From assembly GCA_030544215.1 (NCBI GenBank), contig JARZZO010000002.1, forward strand, positions 78,003,150 through 78,067,149: DNA of 64,000 nucleotides, written 5' to 3'. This document shows, piece after piece, positions 24,501-38,000 of this stretch. Origin of the DNA: Zantedeschia hybrid cultivar (lineage: Eukaryota; Streptophyta; Magnoliopsida; Alismatales; Araceae). Made by a program: the position numbers and the translations under genes. Numbering within the stretch: position 1 is the stretch's first letter; every line of letters starts with the position of its first letter. Under the pieces are notes generated by a model. It worked only from the letters and a program-made list of their open reading frames with translations. It was not told where the DNA came from and searched no databases.

Positions 24501-27500
24501 ATTTCTACAGTGTGGGAGTGGATATGTAGGAGGTTGGATGGGGGAAGGAGGAAATCAAGGAATTTCTTGACAGAGTAGACAAGATGGCGGAGAGTCAAGC
24601 TAGGGAGGTAGCGGTGAAGGTAGGAGTGTCCTTTGACGGGCTTGAAAGGGACATCCAAGCAACTTAATCAGATCCTCAATAGATGGCAGCTTGGCTTAGC
24701 AAGGGAAGCGAGGGCGAACAAAGGAGATAGAAAGGCAAGAAAGAGCATAAATAAGGGAGGAAAGAGTGGGAATGAGGGAGGAGGGGAGGGGGAGAGGGAG
24801 AACTTGTAAGTGTTAACCCAATAAGGATGGTCACATGAAATGTGAGGGGTGTTGGGAGTAGGGAAGAGAGGGCTGTGTTGACAGAGATGGTGGGAAGATG
24901 TAACATTGATCTTTTCTATATCCAGGAGACCAAGTACGAGGTGTGGGGAGGGGGGGAGGGGAGGGATCTATTATGAGTGAGATTGGTGGGTAGTAGTTTT
25001 GCAAGAGTATGGTCTCCGACATTGGGACACTCTGGTGGTATTATGTTATATAGAATGCCTTTGAGGTTGAAGAGGTGGATGACGAAAGGGAAATAGGTGG
25101 ATATGCTATTTCCATCACTTTCAAGAGTGTGGTGGATGGTTTCCTATGGGCCTTTTCAAGCATGCATGGGCCTCAGGGGAGAGTGGAGAAACAAGCTCTT
25201 TGGTGTAACTTGCTTGAGTTTCACTATTGCTCGGGTATGTCGTGGTGTGTTGTGGGGTGCAGATATCTTGTTTGGAGAGTATGGAGGATTTTCAAGACTT
25301 TATCTCAGAAGCCGCCCTTATTGATGTTCCTACCTGAATGTCATATTCACCTTGTCTAATCTTAGAGTGGACCCTTCTTGCTCTAGGCCGGATAGATTTC
25401 TAGGACCTGTAGATTGGGAGGACCACTCCCCACATCTGCAGGCGCAGTCTTCCCCGACCTATCTTAGATTATAAGCCCATTCCTTTTAAGACTAGCCACA
25501 AGAATGTTTGGAGGAAGGTATTAGAGAGATTTTGGCTTAGAGAAGATGGCTTCATGGATATTGTCTCTAAAGTGTGGAGGGAGGGCCCATTGGCTGGCTT
25601 TGCTATGCCCATGTTGACCCTTAAGCTCAACACCTTGTCCCACTCACTTCAGGTTTGGGGTTTTGAAAGGACCTTCTAGGTGCATTGGCCAAAGACAAGA
25701 TTCTTAACCAACTAGCAGGGTTGGATGCACTTGAGGAGCCTGGTCTTCTTGGTGAACCAGACGGGGACACTCATACCAAATTGCATGCTGAGTGTGAGGA
25801 TACTTCGCTAAAGGAAGAGATCTATTGGAATTAGAGATCTAGAGATAGATGGATCAAAGAGGGGGGACAAAAATACAGCTTACTTTTAGAGATTGAGACA
25901 TTACCCTCTCTGAGCAGGGTGCAATTAGAAGGCCTGTGCAGAACTTCTGGAGATCCAATCATCTCAGATGATCTGCTTCCTCAGCTCACAGAGGAGCAGA
26001 GGAGGGATTTGTTTGCGCTTTTTTTCTAAAGAGGAGATTAGATAAGCTGCCTTCTCTCTCCTGGGAGACAGAGCCCCGAGGCCTAATTGTTTTCCTCTCT
26101 TTTTTCTATTATCATTGTTGGGAGATTGTGAAAGATTCATATGTAAAGCCTTTTGGGAGCTCCAAGAGGGTCGTGCTCATTTGGAAGGGATTAACAAGAC
26201 TTACCTTATGCTTATCCCCAGGAAGGAAGAGGGGCAGATTGTCTGTCTAATTTTAGATCCATCTGTTTGCTAAATGGAGTTTACAAAATTCTCATTAAGC
26301 TTTTGGCGGGCAGATGAAAAAGGGTGGTGGATAGATTTGTCTCTTGTTATTAGGGGGCTTTCATCAAGGGAAAGCAGATACATGAGAATTTCCTATGACC
26401 CACGAATGTATCCACTCTATGAAGAGTTAGAAGAAGAAAGGCCCGGTGTTGAAGTTGGACTTTCCAAGGCTTATGATAGGGTCACCTGGAGTTGTCTGCT
26501 CAAGCTCTTCAGTACCATGGGCTTTAGGGAGGCCTAAGTGGGTTAGATCAGAGCTTGTATCCCCTTTTCGACCTTTGTGGTCCTCATCAATAAGGAGCCT
26601 ACCCCCTTCTTCAACAGTGGCAGGGGACTTTGACAGGGGGATCCACTCTTCTCCCTACTCTTTGTTCTAGTGGGTCACATCTTGAGCAGAATGTGGGATA
26701 AGGTGGAAGCTGTAGGTTTGACCAATGCTTCAGAGTCTCACCAGGAGAGAGTCACATCACCCACCTTCAGTGTGCAGATGACACTATTGTCTTTCTTTTT
26801 GATGATGAGGAGCATATATTTTCAACCCGGTCGATTCTTGACTGGCTGGATGAGGTGTTGGTCTTAGAGTCCACTTTACTTGGAGATGTTGACTCCAAGA
26901 CCCTTGAGATGTAGAGACTGGGGGATGCTCATTCAAAAGTTTGATGCTAGGCTGGCAGGATGGAAAGGCAGGCTTCTATTTTATAGGGGACAGTTGATCC
27001 TGTGTAACTCTATCCTTGATAGCCTTCCAGTATATGTCTTCTATATTTTCAGGGTTCCCAAAGGGGGTTCTTAAGAAGTTGGACTCTATCCGAGGCCACT
27101 TTTCCTAGAGGGGTGGGCAGGAAAGGAAGTGGGGACATGACATCAGTTGGGCTATATTTTGCAAAAGCAGAGATAATTGGGACTTGGGAGTCAGGAGCTT
27201 AGATAACGTTAACCTTACTCTCCTTGCCAAATGGTTTTGAAAGTTGGGTGCTGGTGACTCGGGTTTGTAGGTGGACATCATTCAGCAATTGTACTATCCT
27301 AGAGCCAGACCTTGGGATATTTGGCCAGCTATACCATATAAGGAGTCTCAACTTTGGAAAGGTATTCTGAAGTTAGGGTATCTTGCAAGCGGGGGTCCAA
27401 ATTGTTCTTGGTGATCTCCACGAGTGCTTGTTCTGGATGGATAGGTGGTGCAGTGGTCTTCTTATATGTGTCACCTTCCCCAAACTGTTTGCCATTGCAT

Positions 27501-30500
27501 CACAACCCCATACCTTGGTCTTTGAGATATTCTACTTCAGCCAGCATGGGGGAGCTTGGGCTCCCACTTTTAAGAGGCATCTCAGGGAGATTGAGATCGG
27601 TGACTTCAACAGCTCAGATGGCTTCTTTCTATCACGCAGGATTTTGTACCCTCGCACTCTGTCAAAGACTCTTGGTCTTGGAGATGGGAGCCAAAGGGAT
27701 CCTTCTCGGTTCGGTCGGCCTATAGGATTATTATTAATGGTGGTTCTAGGCATTCACTGGCAAAGATGGTGTGGGTGTCACTAGCATCCCTTTAAGTGAA
27801 GATCCTCACATGGAGAGTCTGCCATGGTAGGCTGCCTACTCGGACGAGGCTGGCACATTTTCTGGATGTGCAGGATATCTTGTCCCCTATGCAGTCTACG
27901 AGATGAGACGGTGGACCACCTCTTCCAAATGCTCCTCCTCCCTAGAGATTTGGCAGCTGCCACTATTTGGGCGATTTGGGGGAAAGGAACAAGAGAATAT
28001 TCAAGAGGGAAGCTGCTGTACAGGAAAGTTGTTCAGTTTATTTGCTCCAGAGTGTGGGAATAGCCTTCTGTTTTTTGTATAGGCATTGCTTAGAAATCTT
28101 GTCTTTTTGTTTTGTTGAAGGACGATTGAGCTCTTTTTGTATTTAGGGCGGGTTTTGTGACATTTACACCTCCTTGGTGTTTCTTTGGTCTCTTTGGGGC
28201 ATTTGGGAGCTATTCTTGACTATACATATATATCCCCCTTTTTCCATTAATACATTTGTGGTTTCATCCACTTTCAAAGAAGAAAATTATTGGTTAGTTG
28301 AACTACTTAAATCTTGCATTGGCATTTTGTTAACAATATTATGCTTATAATGGTCAATCAATGTGGTTATATATGAGTTTGCTTTGCAGTGCAGGTTCTT
28401 GCCACATTATGCGACGAGCTTCCTCCTGATGGAATGTTGTTAATATATCTATCTGCTTCAGGTTTACCTTCACTTTCTTTGCATTTCATGTTTTACCATA
28501 GTCCCTATTATTTGTCATTGTCCATGTTTGAGAAAGCATATTGTGTCCTATGCATTTATAGGGAAGGATGGTTCAACTCTTCCTGTGGCATCAACTTCTG
28601 GACTTAACAAAAACACCAGTGAGAACATTGTGGGAAATTTTAGGTCTCTCGAAGTGAGCTCCCCAGTCGATGGTCATACACGATCTTCTTCAGAGAACAA
28701 GGAAAATCTAAACAATAACAATGGAGGTTGCTTATGGCTGGGTTCTTTCGGAAATGGAGGTATATGTTATTCAGAGATAAAGTTTTTAACATTTTTTCCC
28801 TTTTCAAAGGTGGCTCGTCGCTAATGATATCAACTTCGGTATGTATGATGATGCTTTGTAAGTCGCGAGTTTCTTATGTTCACTCATATAAGAATCCCAA
28901 ATAATATTGAACCTTCCGAACATCATATTTCGATGTTTAACCCAAAAATTGTTAAAATTGTTGATCTGTACCCCTTCGTCACATTTACTTGATTTAGTTG
29001 GTTGGTCAAACAAAAAGGATACCGTGGACTCCTGCCAAGGGGATTCCCCTTCTCTCAATAGAAAAAGAGGATGACCATGGGGTATGCATGAATGAATTTA
29101 AACATTTGGTGGGTGTACACATGAGTTTTGGAAGGTTTTACCAGGGCATTCCGCTTCCCTTGAAAGGAAAAGGAAATGACAATGGGGCATACATGAAGGA
29201 ATTTTAAAAATTTGGAGGCTGTACATATGATTGGCTCTTCACGAATTTCTAGAAGGTTTCTGTATAACTGTAGGTTTTATTGGGGCGTACACTTACGAAA
29301 GCAGATAACTATTCTATCTGCTCCTGTACCAACAGTTGTCACATGTTAATTGTGATTACAATTATTCATCAAAGTTTATGAAGTTTATTTTTAAAGTGTA
29401 TCAGGCACAGTGTCATTCATGGTGAAATTTAGAGATTCTAGGTTTAACGTGTTATTTCCTTTTCCCCTCAGGTTCCAACTGTCTTTACCCTTGTGATTTA
29501 GTTCCTTTCACGCGAAGGCCTCTTTTTCTGATTATTGACAGTAATGTCAGCAACACATTCAAGGCAGGTTTGTCAACTCTGATTTCTTACCTCCAGTCTC
29601 TTCCAGAGTGAAAATTCTCTGATTCCTACCGCCCTACCCATTCTGCAATAAAAGTTCTCTGATTTCTTCCCCTTTTTCTATGTGATTTAATGTGTATTTC
29701 TTGGTAATCATGTGAAACTATTAACAGTGTGATACTTTTTGCTTTTTTTTTCGTCTCTTTGAGTGATGATGAGTATCAAATTCAAATTATGTAGCAGGGC
29801 AAAACTCCTCAGAAGTTGACTGTTTATATTTTGAATAACAAATTTATAATTGCAGTGTAGAAACAGCCAGAAAAGGGAATGTAAAACATTAAAGATTATC
29901 TTCAGAAATTGCAGCAAATGGGATCGATAACCATCCAATCAGTTGAGAATTGAGATTACCCTCTATTTGGTGGTCGGTCTGGAAATTGGCTGCTTTCATC
30001 ATCAATTGTTCTGCTTTGTGTTGGGTGACAGTAGTAAAGTTAGATTTTAGGAAGGTTTTGGCACTCAGGAAGGCACTTTATTATAAGTAAATAATTATAT
30101 GACCTGTCACTTAACAAGAACCAAGTGTTTTCATGACAGTGGAATGTGGACATTAAACTTAGAAAGCAGCTTACTGATGATGAAACTGGAGAGCTGACCA
30201 GGCTTCTTCACATCCTAGAAGGTGTCCAGGTAATCACTTTGATGGGGGTAAGAGGTTCTGGAGATGGGAAGGAAATCATATCTTCTCTGTGCAATTGATG
30301 CATGCAGGAGACGATGCATGCTTGGAGTTTCATTTATTTGTGAAAAAAATACCTGTTGTGCGATCAGTTCTCTACGAGAGAATGTCCCTACCCAGCTCCG
30401 GTGCGACGCCGGAGGTTATCTGCCTGTGCGACGCCGACCCCTTCCCCAACTCCGGTGCGATGCCGGAGGAACACCCTACCTACTGGTGCCATGCTAGCAG

Positions 30501-33500
30501 GTTCTCTTCCCCCTGAACTCCTTTTCTCTCCTTGTCCCACATCAGCAATTCTTTGTAAGGAAAGTTGACGAGGGAGGATGTGAAGTGGGGGTGTCAATGG
30601 GTTGGGCCTGGCACAGCCCAACTCGTGTGTCAGCTTGGCCCAGCCCAACCATGCCACAGATTCTTTACAAGGCCCGTGGGCATGGATGGCAGTACCGGTA
30701 CCGGTAACGGTGGGTACTGGTACTGGTACGTATCGACCGGTACCGGCCCGGTATCGGCTGATACTCTTTATAGGCATCGACTGGTATTGGTCGATACCGG
30801 TACGTATCGGTACGTACCGATACTGGTACCCATCAATACCAGTACCGGTACCGGTACTGCCATCCATGGGTACTGCCAACCATGCCCATGGGTGCCCAGC
30901 CCATGGTGCCTCCCTTCTCCTTCCACTGCTCCCACAACCTCGCCGATGCCGGGATCCTGAACATGACATGCCAGAGCGATGTGGCTGCAGCATCCACCGG
31001 AAGAGGAGACCCAGTGGCGGCGGTGCCAGTGGTGCCATTTCCAGCAGATGTGGCGCTGCTGGAGATATGGTGATGGCGAAGGGACAGATGAGCAACTGAC
31101 GAATGTGGGGGTGGTGAGAGCTATGGGCATGCAGGGTACAGTGTTGAGGATATTGCCCTCCTCCTTCGGTCATGGCTGGTGGGGATAATGGAGGCAGCAA
31201 TGTGAGGTGAAGACTGCCTGGAGGAGGTACACGATGAAGGTGGCATAGAGGAAGTGAGGAAGGCAAAGGGGCAACGGTGGGGGAGTGGCCCGGCCCCAAC
31301 CCCATGAGGAGATGATCCCAGGTGGGGTGGCGTTGGCCAGCTCTAGGGCTGTAGCAGAAGAGGGCCGGGGCAAGCAAGGGTGGCGCCAGCTGGTTCTAGG
31401 GTTGCAGTAGGAGAGGGCCAGGTGAGCAGGGCAGTGCTGGCTGGTTCTAAGGTTGCAGCAGGAGAGGGCCAGGGTGAGTGGGGGTGGCACCGGCGGGCTC
31501 CAAGGCTGCAGAAGGAGACAGCAACGGTGGGGCAAGCAAGTGTGGCAGGTGAGAAAGGAGTACAAGAGCGAGAAAGTTTCGATGGTTTAGGGCCTTGCAG
31601 GCTTGTGGGCTTGGCCTGAAACTCTCTGGCTAGGCCTGATTTTGGCCTGCAGGCTTGCAGGCTCGGCCCAAAACTTGGCCATGGCTGGCCCAGCCCTAAA
31701 TCCCGCCGGTTAGTGCGGTCCGTTGACAGCCCTAATGTGAAGCGTGGCCGGTAAGGATGGTTTGGGAAAGTAAGATCCTAATAAGATAATTCTCTTTTTT
31801 TTGGAATGTAGCTTGGAATAGACTGCCAACAGGGCCAAGGCTTAAGAAAGTCTTTCCTTATTAGTGAATCCTGCCAATTGCGTCACTTACTGTAAGTCTA
31901 ACGGCCACCTCTTTATTGCATGTGGTATAATTGATGCTCTATGGAGGACTTTATGTAGATGCCCTCAGCTAGTGTTGTAGAATCCACTGGGAGTGTGGAT
32001 CTAATGAGAAGTTGTGCAGCAGCCTATCCTATGCAGTCAGAGAGTCCATGGTGGAAGATGCTACTTGCAGCAGTGTTTGAGTTACTTGGCTGGTGAGGAA
32101 CAGCAGAGTTTTCAGGAAGTGCTTCAACAGTACCTTGTAGCATAGACAAAGTTAACAGCTTCACGGAGGATTGAACTTGGATTGTGGCCCCCAAAATCTT
32201 CACTGGGCATAGTTCTTTCCCATTGATTAAATGGTTGGAGAAGAGTCATTTTGTGATTTTGTCATTTTTCTGTATTTTCCTTTTTTTTTTCCTTCTAGTT
32301 TTTATGTGAAGTGCGAGCTCAATCTTTGGTTTATTTTATCCTGTTGTTAGAATCATGGTCTGTGTTTGGGTGAGGCAAAGTGCTGTGAAAAAATGTGGGG
32401 AACATATGCAAACACCTGCTGGATGCTACTATTCTTTCACCTTCATGATGTTTCTTGAATATTTTTATTAGAAAAAATATGTGCATACCCCTAACCCTTG
32501 CACACCCCTGCCTGTAAGGAGGCCATCTTCATACCTATAAGATATCTAAATTGTGACCTCTTTACACTTTATGGTCGGCCACTGGTTGTTTAACTCAACT
32601 ATGCTTGACTTAAACTTTAAACCTACATCTTAAATGAATTAAAAGCCCCCAAATAATATTTAATATACAAAATTTCAGCACTACTCTCATCTATACAGCT
32701 ACTGCAGCACAACAGCAGCTGCCAGAGTGAGTTGCCACTGTGGCATAGTCGTCGCTGCAGCTGCCGGTACATCAGAGAGAGAAATTAAGAATGGTTCGGT
32801 GGGGCGTGGGGAGGGGAGGATGATCACTGATGACCCCCTCCCCATGCACTGTACTGGCACAACCACTGTTGTGGCACTGCAGCAATTGCCAAAGCAAGCT
32901 ATCACTGTGGAACAACAATTGCCACTCTGCATCAGATAGAGATCGTGAATTGTTGTGGCCTCGTGGGGAGGGGGATCACTGGTGACTGTCCTTCCTACAG
33001 GACCTGCAGTAGTGGCACTAGTCATTTCTCTCTCTCTCTCTCTCTCTCTCTCTTTATATATATATATATATATATATACAGTCGCACACACACACACATA
33101 CAGAGGCAGGATCCACTGCCACCGGTGGTAGCAGACTCTTCGTGCCACCCATTCTCAGTCGTTAGATCTCATGAATCTAATGGCTGAGATATGTCCAGAC
33201 TGGAACTAATCTTTTGGCAATGACCCAACGTCTTTCTAGCAGCTCTTCGGCCTTTCTTCTTCCTGGTCAGACTCTGCCATCCCTTTGGCTTTTCTTCTTT
33301 CTGACCAACTATATATCTGCATGTTGCAGTAAAAAAGTCTCATGTATGTCCACTCAGTATGCTCTTACTCTCATCCAAGGAAACCACGAAAATCAAGGTT
33401 GGCTTCCAAGTCCTTCAGGATGCGCAAAGGCCCATATAAAGTTTGACGGTAGCAGGTATTGTTTCCCATGGCTCTTTCTATCATACAACTCAAACCAGCA

Positions 33501-34985
33501 AATCTCGATGCATGCTAACTTTTGCATGCGCAAGTTCTGTAAATTAATCTAGATCAAAACAAATATTATTCAAATTACTTAACTGTAAAGTTGATAAAAT
33601 TGTAAAAGGAAGAAACTTTCCAGTTCATGATTTATTTCCTCTTTGGGGCAGGGTGTGGGCATTGAAAGAGGAACCAGATGGAAGAAGGAGATCATGCAGG
33701 GAGACTATATAGATCTGCGGGAAGGAGAAGAAGGGGCTTGGTTGGGTGTTGAGTTAAAATTGCTCAGAAACACGCTGTGTTCAACCCAAGGCTTGCCATA
33801 TCGTACCAGATCGGGTCGACTCGTACAAGTCGACTTGTATATGGGCTGACCCGATCCTCTGATACGTACCGAGTCGGACCGGATCGTGCCGACTCATACA
33901 TGCTTAATGGAATGTTTCAAGTTGAGTTTCTCCTATTTGATAAGTAGAATTATATTTTTATATCAATTAATAAGATACATTTATCTAAAATATGACTTAA
34001 ACTCATTAATTTTAACAAACAACTCATTGATTTTAACAAACTCATTGGTTGGACTCGTACGAGTCGGACCGAGTCGGCCCGAGTTGGATCGGTATCGTAC
34101 TGTATCTGGGAAGATACGATCCAATACGGATCAGCGATGCGCCGAACCTTGGTTCAACCCCATAGAGAAGAGAGAGAGAGAGAGACGTATCCGGGAAGTT
34201 CGCCAACATGCAGAAAAAGCCAAAACAGCCTTGACCTCCGATTAAATGCGTCACTTAATCTAACGGTTGAGAATGGGTGGCACAAAGGGTCTGCTGCCAC
34301 CAGTGGCAGTGGATCCTGCCTCTATATATACATACAGAGAGAGAGAGGGAGAGAGAGAGAGAGAGAGAGAGTTTTGCTAAGGTATGGTCGGTAGTTTAGA
34401 GAGAGAGTGTTTTGCTAAGGTATGGTCGGCAGTTTAAGTATGGTATGGCTACAGTTTCCACCACTCAATTAGGTGTTGTAGGATTGAACGGTTGAAAAAA
34501 GGCCATGTTGGCCCTCCTGTGCACCCCTGAATGGGTGCATGTCCTTGAATTCTACTGGTTCGGAAAGAATCCCACTGGGTGGGTGTACTGTGCAACATCC
34601 TATTGCTGCCAGCTGGTGAAATCAGATGGTGCATCTTGGAAGGCGCCTTCAACACCAAAAAACATGGGCTGACATTCAGGCCACATGAGCGTGAATGTCT
34701 CCAGCCGCATTGGGCAGTTCCTGTCTTTAGTGGGAAACTCCCAGCAGCAGCTGGGCCGTCTGATCTCCGGCTCTTTGCAATCAGACGGCTGAGCACTGTT
34801 CAATTTTTTATTTTTTTTTTGGGAAAAAGACGTGGGGCCCACATCCATTTCCTTCTTATTGCCCTTTACCCCTTAAAAGGCGCCGCAACGCATGAATACC
34901 ATTGGATCTTGTTCCTATAAGATCAAACGGTTCAAGAGATGGTAACAGGAACCTTTCCTATTCGCAGGAATCGGAAATCCATCAC

Positions 34986-35054
<69 letters not shown>

Positions 35055-38000
35055 GAGTGGCTCCTACTCAACCACGCTGCCATGCCCTCAGGGCAGCCAC
35101 ACAGCGAAAAGAGAGAGGGCACCGCTACAATGCTCAATTCTAGACGTCAACTAGATGGCAATGAATGAGTGCTTCAATCAAGGCAGCTCCAACAACTTGT
35201 ACTTGAAGGATGTTAACTGCCTAAAGAATCCTTAGCTGCTGTCTATCAAGCTCCTGGATTTCCTTGTTTTGGATATCCAGCTTCTTGACATTTTTCAGCA
35301 GATCAAATCGATGGTGATCGTTCACTTCTGATGAGGCATTGTCTCCTCTCTGTTTGGCCATCGGTCCTCACAGTCTGATTCATGGTAGATCAAGAAGAAG
35401 AAGTCACCTTGGCTGTAAGAGCCCACAAAGTTGCGCAGTTACTCAAACTCACAGAATCAGCTTTGCAAGTGCACTGTGGTTAGATCAAACTTTCAATACT
35501 GTGGAATTCAAGGGAGCCGGTCCATGCCAGAAAGCAAGAAAATTGACCCATGATCTTTCCCAGAGTGTCAGCAGTTGAGCCAACTTTGGGCATTCCCAAG
35601 TCCTAAAATCGATAATTCACTTCAGTAGTAGGGAGGATTGGTCCTTAGCAATCTTCAAACGATTACTTCTAGATGTTCACTAACAAAACTCAAGCTCAGT
35701 CAATTCTTATGTTAAGTTTTGAGTTCCAAATTTTACAATGTTTACGGTTTTAGACGTAAGCTTTATTTTATTGAGCTTAGAGTTTAGTTACAAGTTCATT
35801 AGATTGTCTTGTCTTTCTCAGTGCATTTCCGACTTGCCAGTCAATTTCAGTGGTCCACAGTGCCTTCTTCTTCTAGGAAGCTTATTGGTGGTGCCTATGG
35901 GGCCTATGATAGAGGGCACATATAGCTTTGATCACATTTGGCTGGTGTAAGAATGTGTATAGGAAGGTAGTCTAAGATTTGAATTCCAACCAGAAAATGT
36001 ATAATAAGATCTGATATATTAGAGGGAGGCCCAAATGAGAGGAATGAAATGATATTATCCACTAAATACCCAAGGATCCTTACATGAGATAATAAAGGTT
36101 CATAATCACTGATGTTCATAACCTTTCAACAGAGTAAGCGTAAAAGGTTGGCTATTTCAATATACAGTTATGCTGAGAATTTTCTTGACGTGGAAGTTTC
36201 TATCATGGAGAGATAACGTGGTGGGGGGATGCTGTTACAATGTTAATTATGTTCCGAATTCGGTATGTCCCTTGATATAGCAAATGCCAGTGCATGTCTT
36301 GTATTACTAGCTCCAAGTAATTGGCTGAGGTTAGTCCTGCATCAGGAAATTTGGGAATTGATTTCTAGTGAAGACATTTTTTAGAACTTAGCCCTCTATT
36401 CTCTAACTCAGCGGTTTCAATTTCTCAACAATTTCCTTGAGATTTTAGATGTCACAGGAAGGCGTGCAAGCTAGGTGTTTCTACAATGCCACATAATAGC
36501 TGTAGTAGTTATTGTTTTGTGCTTTGTCCTTTATTCAGCTATGTAAGATAGAAATGAAACAAGCTGGCCACAAGGCATTAAAGACTAGCCTTAGTGGTGA
36601 TGTCATTCTACCGGGTATTGCAAAATTGTGTTTTCTTTAGAATTCATGATAAATTGATTGTTTTAACTACTTGTATGTCCACTTACGAAGAAAAAGATGA
36701 ACTAAAAGATCCCATTCCTTCCTTGCCAATAGTTTTATGCACACATCATCTTGACAATAATTCTTTGCACATGTTGTGCCCATGCTAGTATCATATGGCT
36801 TTTTAACTGAATTATGAAACCAGAAAAAGGGGATATCCATTTCTGGTGGATCTTTTAGTTGAATTCTGAACAAACCTTGCCGACATCTCTTTTGTTAGTT
36901 GGTATATTCCCTTGAATAATGTCTTGTTGAATTATAAAAATACACGCACCTACCCTTAGCCTTCATCTCATGGTTGGACAAATGCTTGTCTTGTGGCTTG
37001 TAATATAATCCATTTGGGAAAATTATAGTTGCATGGAGCTGTCATCGGAACGGTAATGGGAACGAGCTGATAGCGGGGGATCTTCTAGTTTACCATTCAA
37101 ATTTCCCTTGGTAGTATTAGCAGGAACAGGGAGTGGGAGTGTTTCTGGGAGTGGGAACAATGGCAAAAGGAGTGAATCCTGGAAAAGTAGCATGTTAATT
37201 CTATAGGTTATTCTTATGGAGGCTATTAGCAATTCTGCTCTTCATGCCTTTCTCTTTTTTGAGAAAAACATGGATTGTAGCACCAATTTTATTTATAAAG
37301 AGAGGAAGTACAATGCAAAACTGGACATGAGAGATTCCTATCCCATCAAGAAAGAAAAAAAAATTACAATGGCATTAACTACTTGAATGCCTTTCTCCAA
37401 TTGTCAACAGAAAAACCTAGAATATGTCTAGACCAAGTATACAAAAATGCCAAGCTTCATAGCAATATTTTCCACATATATTTTACTTCATCTGAAAATC
37501 GCATCATTTCTCTCTTTCCAAATGCTCCAGCAAATTGCATGAGGAATCATCCCAACAAATCTTCTATGCATCTTTTGATTATACTTGGATCTCAAGTGCT
37601 TGAAAAAAGACCACATCTCCCCTGCTGTTTGAAACTGTGGTTTAAAATGCAAGAGCTCCCCGATAGTAGTCCATACTGTTAGACTAACCTGGCAAGTGAC
37701 TAGCAAGTGATCAACATCTTGCGGTTTGCTGCCACATAGAGAGCACAAAATATCATCTTCCTGACACCATTTCCTCCTATATACTTTAGTAACTATCCTC
37801 TTTTCATACATCAGCCACATGAATGCTCTAACTTCGAAAGGTGATCTGATTTTCCACACTTAATCATTCTTCAAGTACTTAGGCACCTCTCCCTCCAGCA
37901 CAGCATAATAAGACTTCACAGTGAAAATCTCTTTAGTAGTCAATTTATCATCCACATTTGTATGTATAGACATAGCATACAAATCTTTCAACAAAGGTTA

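Noticed and set aside
30388..31377. Long (329-codon) open frame on the minus strand
   Set aside because: It runs through hAT element E and hairpin MITE c and crosses element boundaries. Composition is Pro/Leu/Ser/Gly-rich low complexity driven by GC content, with no domain.
37385..37395. atgcctttctc repeated 130 bp from 37244-37254, suggesting a small nested insertion
   Set aside because: The minus-strand L1 sequence is continuous across it (an NWRK-type segment then 3' UTR), and the matching flank at 42998-43009 is a better TSD for the whole L1.
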